Source: Bradyrhizobium guangxiense
GTDB lineage: Bacteria; Pseudomonadota; Alphaproteobacteria; Rhizobiales; Xanthobacteraceae
NCBI RefSeq assembly: GCF_004114915.1
Contig: NZ_CP022219.1
Coordinates: 774,501-838,500 of the forward strand
Length of the DNA: 64,000 bases
Reading direction: 5' to 3'
The notes beneath the pieces were generated by a model, which ran no database searches, was not told the DNA's origin, and was given only the letters and a program-made list of their open reading frames with translations. Shown in pieces: positions 43,896 through 53,235 of the stretch (position 1 is the first letter of the stretch; each line of letters begins with the position of its first letter). Both the position numbers and the translations under genes were made by a program.

Positions 43896-44825
43896 ATGCC
43901 GGTCCCCATTCTCCTGGTCACGGGCTTTCTGGGGGCGGGCAAGACCACGGTCGTGAACCATCTGCTGGCGCATGCAGAGGGACGGCGCATCGCCGCCGTG
44001 GTCAACGATTTCGGCGCCATCAACATCGATGCGGAGCTGATCGCGGGCGCGAGCGACGGCGTGGTGAGCCTCGCCAATGGCTGCATCTGCTGCTCGCTCG
44101 AAGGCGATCTCCTGCGCACGCTCTCGACGCTGCTGCGGCGCGATCCGAAGCCCGAATACATCGTCATCGAGACCAGCGGCGTCGCCGATCCCGCCGACAT
44201 CGTCCGCAATCTGATGGATCCCGTGATCCTGCGCGAGGCGCAGCTGGAGACGGTGCTTTGCGTGATGGACGCAGCCACGCCGCCGGCCGCGCTGGAGGAT
44301 ACTCTCCAGCGTTCGCAATTGCGGGTCGCCGATATCGTGGCGCTGACCAAGCTGGATCTGGCGGACGCAGGCGCGGGCGCGCGGATGCGCGCTGCCATTC
44401 GCGCACAGCGCGTCCCTGCCGTGGTGATCGATGCGACACACGGCGAGATTCCGCCTGCCCTGCTGTTCCCCGCACATGTCGATCGCGCGCCCGCGCCGCG
44501 CGCACCGGGACCGAAACGTCCCGCAGAGGAGCGCTTCGAAACGCTGAGCTGGACGTCGGACCGCCCGCTCTCGCTGCCGCGCCTGCAGCAGGCGATCGGC
44601 CGACTTGCGCCAAAACTTGCGCGCGCAAAAGGCCTGTTCGAGACGGTCGAGCAGCCCGGCCGCCAGATGGTGTTTCAATTCGCCGCCGGCCGCGCCACGC
44701 TGGCCCCGGGCGAAGCGTCGACACCGGACGTGCCGCGCGCCCGGATCGTCTTCATCGCCGAGCTCGGAGTGCTCTCGAAAGCGGAGCTCGACGGCATCAT
44801 GGAAGCGTGCGTTGCGGGCGAGTAG
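43896..44825 (+). CDS. COG0523/CobW-family P-loop GTPase (metallochaperone type)
   Basis: A 309-residue GTPase of the G3E family. Walker A is TGFLGAGKTTVVNH, then VVNDFGAINIDAELI (switch I and Mg-binding), the metal-binding motif NGCICCS (CxCC), ETSGVADP and the guanine-specificity motif LTKLDL. The C-terminal CobW domain is short. Members deliver Zn, Co or Ni to target enzymes. Because it is co-transcribed with a metal-dependent amidohydrolase (3-bp gap), that enzyme is the likely client. No Zur-type box was recognised. Confidence 0.92.
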   Translation: MPVPILLVTGFLGAGKTTVVNHLLAHAEGRRIAAVVNDFGAINIDAELIAGASDGVVSLANGCICCSLEGDLLRTLSTLLRRDPKPEYIVIETSGVADPADIVRNLMDPVILREAQLETVLCVMDAATPPAALEDTLQRSQLRVADIVALTKLDLADAGAGARMRAAIRAQRVPAVVIDATHGEIPPALLFPAHVDRAPAPRAPGPKRPAEERFETLSWTSDRPLSLPRLQQAIGRLAPKLARAKGLFETVEQPGRQMVFQFAAGRATLAPGEASTPDVPRARIVFIAELGVLSKAELDGIMEACVAGE

Positions 44826-44858
44826 CGCAAGGCCTATCCGGCCAAATCGGGCAGCGCC

Positions 44859-45254
44859 TCAATCTTCCACCGGCAGCGCATCGCCATGCGCGTACCACTC
44901 CGCACGTGATGCCCAGTGCACATGCTGGTCTGGTCTCGCCTGCAGCGGCTCGTCGAACGCGCCGGCATGGATGATCGCCTCGCCTCCGCTGCGCGTGAGG
45001 TGCGGCATCGGGCTGCCGCAGGTCTTGCAGAAAGCGGTCGCAAAGCTGCGCGCGCCGGGCAGGTCGAAGCGCGCGACGGAAGCTTCGCCGCGCAGCCAGT
45101 GCAGCGCCCCCGCCTTCACGATCACCTCGCAGGAATGCGCAGTCCCGGTCGCCTTGCGGCAGCGCGAGCAATGGCAGTTGAGGAAGCGCTCGAACGGGCC
45201 CTCGACCTCGAACGCGACCTCGCCGCACAGGCAGCTTCCGCGGAATGCCGTCAT
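44859..45254 (-). CDS. GFA-family zinc-fold protein
   Basis: A 131-residue protein of the glutathione-dependent formaldehyde-activating (GFA) family. Zinc ligands are visible as SCLCGEVAFEVEG, NCHCSRCRKATG and FCKTCGSPM. The C-terminal part HVHWASRAEWYAHGD is family-typical. Only some members really catalyse hydroxymethylglutathione formation, so substrate is uncertain. Its start overlaps the stop of the upstream coiled-coil gene by four bases. Confidence 0.9.
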   Translation of the reverse strand: MTAFRGSCLCGEVAFEVEGPFERFLNCHCSRCRKATGTAHSCEVIVKAGALHWLRGEASVARFDLPGARSFATAFCKTCGSPMPHLTRSGGEAIIHAGAFDEPLQARPDQHVHWASRAEWYAHGDALPVED

Positions 45255-45622
45255 CTCACTCCCCCTCCGGCTCTGCGTGCTTGTCTGCGGCTTCTTCCAC
45301 GTGGACCGGTGGCGCCCCGTGCGCGCCGCGGAGCCGGAGTGTCGATCACGTCCACCTCGATCTTCAGCATGTCGAGATCGCGCGTCATCTCGCGCACCTC
45401 CTGGCCCTTGCGCGCCAGCTCCTCGGAAACGTCGACCGCCATCTTGCGTTCGGTCACGTTGCCCTGGCTATTGACGAACAGCTTCGCGCGCATCCATTCG
45501 AGCCGCGCCCGCTGGGTGTCGCGCTCGAACTTTTTTTCCGCATAGCGCCGTCGCGCCTCCGCATAGGCGCCAACCAGCGCCGTTTCCGGCAGGCTCCACA
45601 ATTGCTCGACCGACATGGTCAT
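45251..45622 (-). CDS. Coiled-coil hypothetical protein, 123 aa
   Basis: A charged, mostly helical protein MTMSVEQLWSLPETALVGAY... The middle (YAEARRRYAEKKFERDTQRARLEWMRAKL and KMAVDVSEELARKGQEVREMTRDLDMLKIEVDVID) has the heptad and charge pattern of a coiled coil. The C-terminal tail is very Arg-rich. AGGA lies about nine bases before the ATG at 45622, and another ATG two codons later is possible. Translationally coupled to the GFA gene. Function unknown. Confidence 0.7.
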   Translation of the reverse strand: MTMSVEQLWSLPETALVGAYAEARRRYAEKKFERDTQRARLEWMRAKLFVNSQGNVTERKMAVDVSEELARKGQEVREMTRDLDMLKIEVDVIDTPAPRRARGATGPRGRSRRQARRAGGGVR

Positions 45623-45722
45623 GCCGTTCGTCCTGAGCTCAGCTCTCTGGAGGTTTGCTCCGCAGCCTATCAGACCCTTCCGGCCGAAAATTCTCAAGAG
45701 GGGATCGGCACATCCGCCAGGC

Positions 45723-46100
45723 TCACGCGAACTGCGCGATGCCGTGACCGACGGACCAGTTCTCCTTGGGGGCATCGAGCACATTCACGAACACGTCCTC
45801 GGGGCGGATGCCGGGACTTTCGCCGAGAAGGTCCGCGATCCGGCGATACAGCGCTTTCTTCTGCTCAGGGGTGCGCGAGGCGAACACAGTGATCTGGATC
45901 AGCACGGCGTCGTCGCTGCGCTCGACGCCGTAAGCATTGCCGCAGCGGAAATTGGCCGGCTCATGCTCGGTGATGGCCATGAACGCGTCGTTCTCCGGCA
46001 CGTTCAGCGCCTCGCGCATGGCGCGGTAGAGACCGTCGAGAATCGCCTGCCGGTAGGCTTGCGGCTTGCCGGCGCGCATCGAGATGTGGAGGAGGGGCAT
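45723..46100 (-). CDS. Tautomerase-family protein
   Basis: A 125-residue protein of the 4-oxalocrotonate tautomerase superfamily (long, PF14552-like form). After Met removal the N-terminal Pro of MPLLHISMRAGKPQAYRQAI would be the catalytic base. FMAITEHEPANFRCG and ITVFASRTPEQKKALYRRI belong to the same fold, and EDVFVNVLDAPKENWSVGHG closes the domain. GGAGGAGG precedes the ATG at 46100. Divergent from a TetR regulator that may control it. Confidence 0.9.
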   Translation of the reverse strand: MPLLHISMRAGKPQAYRQAILDGLYRAMREALNVPENDAFMAITEHEPANFRCGNAYGVERSDDAVLIQITVFASRTPEQKKALYRRIADLLGESPGIRPEDVFVNVLDAPKENWSVGHGIAQFA

Positions 46101-46209
46101 CGCGCGTCCCTTTGCATGCGGGCCTGACCGGCGAGGCGAATGCGGACGCCGCCGGCGCGGCCGGTTGACGAAATGGATGACGAAACGGGCTATCAATCCC
46201 GGTCAGTTT

Positions 46210-46224
46210 TTGACACGATGTCTA
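46210..46224. promoter_or_regulatory. TetR operator, imperfect copy
   Basis: TTGACAC-G-ATGTCTA resembles the perfect palindrome 27 bp downstream. The TTGACA within it could double as a -35 element. Confidence 0.5.
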
Positions 46225-46236
46225 GAAAGCATGTTA

Positions 46237-46251
46237 TTGACACCGTGTCAA
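46237..46251. promoter_or_regulatory. TetR operator, perfect palindrome
   Basis: TTGACAC-C-GTGTCAA, a perfect 15-bp inverted repeat 20 bp before the regulator's GTG start. Together with the copy at 46210 it covers the expected promoter. Confidence 0.7.
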
Positions 46252-46271
46252 ATACTTTGGAGGAGGCGGAT

Positions 46272-46871
46272 GTGAGACCGCGCGAATTCGATCACGACGA
46301 GGTCCTGCGTGTCGCGTTCGACCAGTTCTGGCGCAAGGGCGTGCGCGGCACCTCGCTGTCCGACATCGCGCGCGACGCCGGGGTCCAGCGCGGCAGCCTC
46401 TATAATGCCTTCGGCAGCAAGGAGGCGCTGTTCCTTCAGGCCTATGAACGCTATGCGGGCGAGTATCTGCTTGCCCTGCAAAAGGCGCTCGGTACGGGAA
46501 GCTTGCGAAAGCGCCTCACCGGGTTCTTCGATCTGACCATCACCAATTTCCGCTCCGGCACGCCGCCGCGCGGCTGTCCGACCACGCGCGGCTTGATGGA
46601 GCTCGGCGCCGCCGAAGGCGACGGGCTCGATGAAGAAGCGCGCCAGGCCTTTGCGGACCTCATCTCGCGCATTACCGCACTGGTTCAGGACACGTTGTCG
46701 GAAGGCGCGGAGCGTGGCGAGTTCAAAGGCAATCCCGCGGCCGCAGCGCTGCACATCATCACCGTGACGCGCGGTCTCGCCGTGCTCGAACGTGCCTTCG
46801 GCGAGGAGCCGCAATTGCGCAAGATCGCCGCGCACACGATCGATCTCGTGCTCGGCAGGAAAGGCGGCTAA
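46272..46871 (+). CDS. TetR/AcrR-family transcriptional regulator
   Basis: A 199-residue repressor-type protein. The N-terminal helix-turn-helix is visible as EVLRVAFDQFWRKGVRGTSLSDIARDAGVQRGSLYNAFGSKEALFLQAYERY. The C-terminal ligand domain contains GCPTTRGLMELGA and ALHIITVTRGLAVLERAFG, as in the YcdC/RutR-near group with a conserved GCP motif. GTG at 46272 with GGAGGAGGCGG upstream is preferred. Earlier in-frame starts would place the operators inside the gene. Likely autoregulated and possibly controlling the divergent tautomerase. Confidence 0.9.
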   Translation: MRPREFDHDEVLRVAFDQFWRKGVRGTSLSDIARDAGVQRGSLYNAFGSKEALFLQAYERYAGEYLLALQKALGTGSLRKRLTGFFDLTITNFRSGTPPRGCPTTRGLMELGAAEGDGLDEEARQAFADLISRITALVQDTLSEGAERGEFKGNPAAAALHIITVTRGLAVLERAFGEEPQLRKIAAHTIDLVLGRKGG

Positions 46872-46974
46872 AGCATGATCCGGAAAAGCGAGCAGCGGTT
46901 TTCCGAAAAGATCATGCTTAAACAACAACCTGAAGCGCGATGACGATTCATCCTAATCGCATCGCGCTTTAGGT
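46872..46974. repeat. Composite repeat, inverted copy of the unit at 33925-34026
   Basis: AGCATGATCCGGAAAAGCG...GATCATGCT (46872-46918) followed by the AAACAACAACCTGAAGCGCG link and ATCGCGCTTTAGGT. This is the reverse complement order of the copy at 33925. Confidence 0.8.
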
Positions 46975-46975
46975 G

Positions 46976-47449
46976 TCAGCACAATGCGAGCGCGTTGACC
47001 GCCCGTGTCGCCGCATCTTCCTTGCCGGATCCGACGAGCTGGCCGACGATGGATTCGAGGTCGCCCGGCTGCTTGCGGCGCGCGACCGTCAGCAATTGCA
47101 TCAATCCGGCCTCGTCCTTCGACAGGCGTCGGCAGGACGGCGGCATGAAGCACAGCTCGCAGGGCCGGCCGCTGCGCAGGATTCTGACGAGCGCGGCGGC
47201 ACGCGCCACCAGCAGCGGACTGTCGGAGATGCCCGGCGCCTCGTCGGCGAAGCGATAGGCCGCCTCCCAGCAATCGGACGCGCCGGTCGTATAGGCTGCC
47301 CCGATGAAGCGGAACAGTGACAGCGCGACGCGGCAGAAATCATCATAGCTGTCGACGCATGGGCGCGCCGCGAGCGCGGCCTGGAGCGGACAGAGCCGCG
47401 GCTGACCGGCGTCCGGCGCCGCCACAGAACCGCAAATATCCGGTGGCAT
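46976..47449 (-). CDS. Hypothetical protein, 157 aa
   Basis: A soluble, Cys-containing protein starting MPPDICGSVAAPDAG. It includes SYDDFCRVALSLFRFIGAAY, GRPCELCFMPPSCRRLSKDE (a CxxC followed by a further Cys that could bind metal) and a helical C-terminus. It starts 12 bases after the stop of the upstream gene, so the two form an operon. No domain recognised. The stop lies two bases from a dispersed repeat. Confidence 0.65.
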   Translation of the reverse strand: MPPDICGSVAAPDAGQPRLCPLQAALAARPCVDSYDDFCRVALSLFRFIGAAYTTGASDCWEAAYRFADEAPGISDSPLLVARAAALVRILRSGRPCELCFMPPSCRRLSKDEAGLMQLLTVARRKQPGDLESIVGQLVGSGKEDAATRAVNALALC

Positions 47450-47460
47450 GAACGGCCTCG

Positions 47461-47961
47461 TCAGTGCAACGTCGGGCTTCCGACCAGCCAGCTCTTCATC
47501 GCCTTGGTCCGGTCATGGTCGAAGGACCGTCCCTGCCGGTTTGGCAGGATGAGCCCCGCCATGCGGAAGATCGTCGCCACCCCCCGCACGGGCGCGAGCG
47601 CCCAATCGGCGCCGACCGGCGGCAGCCAGCTCTCGAACCGCTCGCGCGCGACATCGATGCGATCCTGTTGCGCCGCGGCGATGGCGTGCAGAATTCCCTG
47701 CTCGCTGTCCGACATGCGCGGGCAGGTCGGGCAGTGCACCTCGATGGCCGTATGGGCCGTGCAGGCGAAGATCTCGATGATCGATTCCAGGGAGGGCACG
47801 GCATCGCCCACGCGGAAATGGTCGTACACTTCCTGGATATCGGCTGCAGTCGGAACCGCGCCGCCGCTGCGCGCCTTGGCGCGGAATCCCCAGATGAAGA
47901 GCCGTTCGGCGGCGCTCAGCGCCGGCAGGTCCAACGATCCCTGATGTGTCGATTGATGCAT
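47461..47961 (-). CDS. Hypothetical protein, 166 aa
   Basis: A soluble protein MHQSTHQGSLDLPALSAAER... with LFIWGFRAKARSGGAVPTAA, a stretch AIEVHCPTCPRMSDSEQGIL (Cys-x2-Cys with a preceding His, a possible metal site) and a C-terminal helical part. AGAGG lies five to nine bases before the ATG at 47961. First gene of a two-gene operon. Both products carry CxxC motifs, hinting at a shared role, but none can be named. Confidence 0.65.
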   Translation of the reverse strand: MHQSTHQGSLDLPALSAAERLFIWGFRAKARSGGAVPTAADIQEVYDHFRVGDAVPSLESIIEIFACTAHTAIEVHCPTCPRMSDSEQGILHAIAAAQQDRIDVARERFESWLPPVGADWALAPVRGVATIFRMAGLILPNRQGRSFDHDRTKAMKSWLVGSPTLH

Positions 47962-48165
47962 GGAGCCTCTGGCGTCTGCGGCGCGCACGCCGCCTCTGAT
48001 CTGTGCCGATCGTTCTGCTAGAGCGTCTCCCAAGTCAACGCTCCCACGCGCGATATCGAGGTCTTCTAGAATGCACTCGCAAAACCCGCGCCGCTGCTGG
48101 GCTGGCAAGCCCCGCAAGAATACTTCGAACGAATCCAATCTTGAATCCTTCGAACCGTATCATGT

Positions 48166-48295
48166 TGCCTCGGATGCCACGGAGGCGGCGAGCCAGACGG
48201 CGCAGGCAGCCGACGAAATCGGTGCGCCGATCACTGCGATCCAGACTGAGACCAATCAGGTGATCGGCAACATCAGGAGCATCCGCGCGGCCTAG
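48166..48295 (+). pseudogene. Remnant of a methyl-accepting chemotaxis protein
   Basis: The frame reads ATEAASQTAQAADEIGAPIT then AIQTETNQVIGNIRSIRAA and stop, which matches the C-terminal signalling hairpin of chemoreceptors (LANQTAKATEEI...AIQ.ET..AVG.IR.I). Nothing upstream encodes the rest, and the frame has no start, so this is a short decayed fragment next to the ureide-type operon. Confidence 0.6.
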
Positions 48296-49203
48296 CGCGA
48301 CTTCTTCTCTGCGACGTCGCGAAAATGTTTCGCGATGTCGGCGCGCGTTGCGACCCAGACCCGGCCCTCCAGTTGCGCCAGCTCGGCGAGAATCGCGCGC
48401 ACGGCACGGAAGCGCGCGGGCCGGCCGCAGATGCGCAGGTGAAAGCCGACCGACAGCATCGAGGATCGGCCGCGCTCGGCCTCCTCGACCAGCGTCGCAA
48501 GCGCGGCGCTGACGTAGTTCGAAAAATCCTCCGGTTGCACGAATCCGTTCGGGTGGAAGAACTTCATGTCATTGGTGTCGAAGCCGTAGGGCAGGACCAG
48601 CATCGATCCCTGTGGCGACCGGCTCCAATACGGCAGATCGTCGTCGAGTGCGTTGGAATCGTAGGCAAAGCCGAGCTTGGTCAGGAGATCGCGTGTCCAG
48701 ACGCTCTGGCTGCCGCGTGACATGAAGCCGATCGGCGTGAGGCCGGTCGCACGGGCGATGACGTCGCGCGTCTTCTCGATTTCGCGACGCTCGGTTTCGG
48801 CATCGCCATAGAGCGCGTGCGGCAGCCAGCGCCAGCCATGCACCGCCGGCTCGTGTCCAGCCTCGACCACGGTGCGGGCAAGGCCCGGCACGCGCTCGAC
48901 GGCGCGACCGCACATCATGAAGGTCGAACGGACGTCGGCCTCAGCGAAAGCATCGAGGAAACGCCACAGGCCGGCGCGCATGCCGTAGTCGAACACCTGC
49001 TCCTGCACGAGATCGCGCACGCCCGGCGGTGATGTCGAGGCCACCTCGCCGTAGCGCTCCGTCTCCGCATCGCCCTGCTCGATCGCGAGCTCGGCGCCCT
49101 CCTCGAAATTCACCACCAGCGACACCGCAACGCGGGCGCCGTTGGGCCAGACGATATCGGGTCGCGCCCTTCCATATCCGCGAAGATTGCGCTCGATTGG
49201 CAT
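48292..49203 (-). CDS. PuuE-like polysaccharide-deacetylase-fold hydrolase (allantoinase type)
   Basis: A 303-residue NodB-fold protein. RNLRGYGRARPDIVWPNGAR followed by VAVSLVVNFEEGAELAIEQGD is the hallmark of the PuuE subgroup, which includes cofactor-free allantoinases. Also seen are FMMCGRAVERVP, EPAVHGWRWLPHALY (His of the active site), GFMSRGSQSVWTRDLL and SVGFHLRICGRP. It is the last gene of an ABC-importer operon, and a racemase of the allantoin/hydantoin family lies on the divergent arm. Ring opening of allantoin, or of a related hydantoin or imide, is inferred. The ATG at 49203 follows the permease stop by two bases. Confidence 0.85.
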   Translation of the reverse strand: MPIERNLRGYGRARPDIVWPNGARVAVSLVVNFEEGAELAIEQGDAETERYGEVASTSPPGVRDLVQEQVFDYGMRAGLWRFLDAFAEADVRSTFMMCGRAVERVPGLARTVVEAGHEPAVHGWRWLPHALYGDAETERREIEKTRDVIARATGLTPIGFMSRGSQSVWTRDLLTKLGFAYDSNALDDDLPYWSRSPQGSMLVLPYGFDTNDMKFFHPNGFVQPEDFSNYVSAALATLVEEAERGRSSMLSVGFHLRICGRPARFRAVRAILAELAQLEGRVWVATRADIAKHFRDVAEKKSR

Positions 49204-49205
49204 GG

Positions 49206-50015
49206 TCAGCGGCTCCCGATCTGGCGGCTGACACCGCCGAAGATTTCGGCGCAAACGAGGCCGGCCAGAGTCAGCAGCACGATGACGCCGGAGACGGCGG
49301 CGACGCGCACGTCGAGGCTGCCTTCGAGAATGGCCCAGAGCTTGATCGGCAGCACCTCGGTGCGCGCATCGGCCAGGAACAGTGACACCGGAACATTGTC
49401 GAACGAGGTCAGGAACGCAACGAAGCAACTCGCGACGATGCCGCGGCGGATCAGCGGCAGCGTGACCCGGCGGAAAGTGTACCAGCGGCTGGCGCCGAGG
49501 CTGAGCGAGCAGGTGATCAGCACCGGATTGAGTTGCTGCACCGAGGCGCCGACCATCCGGATCACGAAGGGCACGCAGATGATGGTGTGGCCGAGGACCA
49601 GCGTCGCCGCCGACAGGCGAATGCCGAGCAGGTTGAAAACCAGCAGCAGCGACAGGCCGAAGGCCATGGCGGGCAGCACCATCGGCGACATGAACAACGC
49701 ATCCAGCACACGCGCGATCTTCAACTTGCTTCGCGCAAGCCCCAGCGCGGCTGCGCCGCCGAGCACGGCCGAGAGGATCGTCGCGATGGCTGCGACCTTG
49801 AGGCTGGTCAGCGCCGGCTCGATGATCTCCTGCGACTGCAGCAGCTCGACATACCAGCGCAGCGACCAGCTTGGTGGTGGGAATTTCAGCGTGATGCCGC
49901 CAGTGAAGGAAATCATCAGTACGACCAGCGTCGGCGCCAGCAGCAACAGCATGCCGAAGCTGGTGATTGTACCGACGACGGTGGAGTAGATCCGGTCAAC
50001 GAGACTACGCTGCAT
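49206..50015 (-). CDS. ABC transporter permease (PotC-like)
   Basis: A 269-residue inner-membrane protein with about six segments. It carries the EAA-type cytoplasmic loop LITCSLSLGASRWYTFRRVTLPLIRRGI that docks to the ATPase. Together with the neighbouring permease it forms the channel of a spermidine/putrescine-opine-type importer. ATG at 50015 overlaps the stop of the upstream permease by 11 bases. Substrate inferred only from context. Confidence 0.93.
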   Translation of the reverse strand: MQRSLVDRIYSTVVGTITSFGMLLLLAPTLVVLMISFTGGITLKFPPPSWSLRWYVELLQSQEIIEPALTSLKVAAIATILSAVLGGAAALGLARSKLKIARVLDALFMSPMVLPAMAFGLSLLLVFNLLGIRLSAATLVLGHTIICVPFVIRMVGASVQQLNPVLITCSLSLGASRWYTFRRVTLPLIRRGIVASCFVAFLTSFDNVPVSLFLADARTEVLPIKLWAILEGSLDVRVAAVSGVIVLLTLAGLVCAEIFGGVSRQIGSR

Positions 50016-50862
50016 CGACGCCTCGTACGTAGCGGCGGGACAGTGCACCGATGGCAAACACGATGCCGGTCACTGCCAGCGTGAAGGTCAGCGACAGAGC
50101 GGCCGAGAACGGCCAGTCCTGCACGCCGACGGCCTGCTGGTAGATATAGGACGGCATCAAAATGATGCGCCCACCGCCGACCAATGTCTGGGTGATGAAG
50201 GCGGTCGCAGCGGCAGCGAATACGAGCAGCCAGCCGGCGATGGCGCCCGGCAGCGTCAGCGGCAGGATGACGGTGATGAAGATGCGGGCGCGGCTCGCGC
50301 CCAGCCCCTCTGCCGCGCGCGTCAGATTGCCGTCGAGCCGCAGCAGGCTGTTGATGACAGGCAGCGCCATCAGGGGAAGCTGGATCTGCGTCAGCGCCAG
50401 AACCATGCCCTCCCAGGAGTAAAGCAGGCGGGCCGGGGCCTGCCAGAGCCCCAGCGACAGCATGGCCGAATTGACGATGCCGTCGCGACCGAGGATGACG
50501 ATCCAGGCAAAGGTTCGCACCACCGTGCTGGTCAAGAGCGGCAGCATGATCAGGAAGGTGATCAGGGTGCGCATGAACGGGCCGCTCGCGACATAAACTA
50601 GTGCGAGCGGGTAGGCGAGGATCAGCGTCGCCAGTGCGACCTCCGCCCCCAGCCACAGCGTGTCCGTCAGTACCTTGAGGCTGAAGGGATCGGAGAAGAA
50701 TCGGAGATATTGCGCCAGCGACAATTCCGCGAATTGGGGGGTGCGGAACAGGCTGATCACAACAAGCGCAATCAGCGGCAGCACGAAGGCTGCGAAGAAC
50801 AGCGCCGCCAGCGGAACCACTGGCAGCATCTGTCTCGATGTGCTCGTGCTTGCCGGCGTCAT
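50005..50862 (-). CDS. ABC transporter permease (PotB-like)
   Basis: A 285-residue membrane protein with about six segments. The first is VVPLAALFFAAFVLPLIALV, and the EAA loop is NLTRAAEGLGASRARIFITVILPLTLPGA. It pairs with the 49206 permease. Start abuts the stop of the binding-protein gene, so translation is likely coupled. The family usually transports polyamines or other small cationic or neutral compounds. Confidence 0.93.
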   Translation of the reverse strand: MTPASTSTSRQMLPVVPLAALFFAAFVLPLIALVVISLFRTPQFAELSLAQYLRFFSDPFSLKVLTDTLWLGAEVALATLILAYPLALVYVASGPFMRTLITFLIMLPLLTSTVVRTFAWIVILGRDGIVNSAMLSLGLWQAPARLLYSWEGMVLALTQIQLPLMALPVINSLLRLDGNLTRAAEGLGASRARIFITVILPLTLPGAIAGWLLVFAAAATAFITQTLVGGGRIILMPSYIYQQAVGVQDWPFSAALSLTFTLAVTGIVFAIGALSRRYVRGVDAA

Positions 50863-51912
50863 TCAGATCTTCACTTCCTTGCTGAAGCGGGTGATCCATT
50901 CGCCGCGCAGCGGCTGGAACTTGGTCCAATCGAGCAGCACATTGTTGGCGACGAGGTCGTCCACGCTCTTGGCGACGCTGAGATTCGCGCCGGTCAGCGC
51001 CACCTTGCCATTGGTCGGCATCATCACCCAGGGAGCGGCCTCGATCCCCTTCTGCGTCTCGACCGACATCACCGTGTCGAGATAGTCGAGCACCGCCTTC
51101 GGATCCTGGTTGTTCTTGACGATCTGCGCGCTGGTGCGGATCACGACGGCACCGGATTTCGGCTTGGCGAAAGCGATGTCGACGCCCTTGGCGGCGAGCA
51201 GCGCAACGTTGTTCCAGAAATTGAAGGCGATATCGATCTCGCCCTGCTGGAACAACGCCGCCAGCGCGCCGGGCGACGCGGCGATCGCCCCGACATTCGG
51301 CAGCAGCTTCTTCATTGCCTCGAAGGCCGGCTCGATATTGGTCTCGGAGCCGCCGTTCAGCTTGGCGATCTCAACCATGAAGGCGGTGCCGAGGCTGGAG
51401 CCGAGCCCGGTGATGCCGACGCGGCCCTTGTATTCCGGCTTCCACAGATCCTCCCACGAGGTCGGCGGCGTCGTGATCTTCTTCGGGTTGTAGGCGATGC
51501 CGATCAGCTGACAGGTGATGACAGGCGCGTAACCGTCCGGATGACGGAACGCGCTGGGAATGTCGGCAAACGATTTCGACTGCTCGACCGGGAATTTCTC
51601 CAGCACGCCGCTCGCGATCGCCGGGATCAGCGGGCCCTCGTCGAACAGCACCACGTCGAACGGCGGGGCGTTGCGCGAGGCCTGGATCTTGCCGATCTGG
51701 TCGACGCCCAGCAGCGGCGTGAAGGTGACACCGCTGTCGCTGGTCTTCTTGAAGGCCGGCCCGACCACCGAGCGGAAGGCTTCGTCGAAGCTCCCCGGAT
51801 AGGTCGTGGCCACGATCGAAGTGGCGGCGCGCGATGATGTCGGCCATCCGAGGCTTGCCGCCGCAAGCACGGCCGAACCCGAGGTGAGCAGCGATCTCCG
51901 GGATAGGCTCAT
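50863..51912 (-). CDS. Periplasmic substrate-binding protein of the ABC importer
   Basis: A 349-residue exported protein of the extracellular solute-binding family 1/PotD group. The Tat-like signal MSLSRRSLLTSGSAVLAAAS ends near SRAA. The mature part has VATTYPGSFDEAFRSVVGPAF, the hinge GIAYNPKKITTPPTSWEDLW, GITGLGSSLGTAFMVEI and AAPWVMMPTNG. It captures the substrate for the two permeases. The gene order ATPase, binding protein, permease, permease, hydrolase is tight (gaps of -11 to +2 bases). Confidence 0.92.
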   Translation of the reverse strand: MSLSRRSLLTSGSAVLAAASLGWPTSSRAATSIVATTYPGSFDEAFRSVVGPAFKKTSDSGVTFTPLLGVDQIGKIQASRNAPPFDVVLFDEGPLIPAIASGVLEKFPVEQSKSFADIPSAFRHPDGYAPVITCQLIGIAYNPKKITTPPTSWEDLWKPEYKGRVGITGLGSSLGTAFMVEIAKLNGGSETNIEPAFEAMKKLLPNVGAIAASPGALAALFQQGEIDIAFNFWNNVALLAAKGVDIAFAKPKSGAVVIRTSAQIVKNNQDPKAVLDYLDTVMSVETQKGIEAAPWVMMPTNGKVALTGANLSVAKSVDDLVANNVLLDWTKFQPLRGEWITRFSKEVKI

Positions 51913-51913
51913 G

Positions 51914-53023
<1,110 letters not shown>

Positions 53024-53121
53024 CGCCCAGCTCCGTCCTTCGCGATGTCCTGCGCAAGGAGGGGTAGCAATCGCCGTGCCAGCGCAGTCTGCTCGCTAAG
53101 GCGTTGGACAGCTTGTTAAAC

Positions 53122-53150
53122 ATATTGGTGCCGAAAATTGGCGCCAATAT
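53122..53150. promoter_or_regulatory. Long palindrome in the divergent GntR/ABC intergenic region
   Basis: ATATTGGTGCC-GAAAATT-GGCGCCAATAT: 11-bp arms with one mismatch in an AT-rich region between the two operons. It is the best candidate for the GntR/FCD regulator's operator controlling both directions. Confidence 0.65.
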
Positions 53151-53235
53151 ATCAAATATATTGTGAACATTTTGGCGGCAGATTTGTATAAAAAATGGGC
53201 TGCGGCGGTTTGTCGGAATGCTGTAAAAGCGAGAC

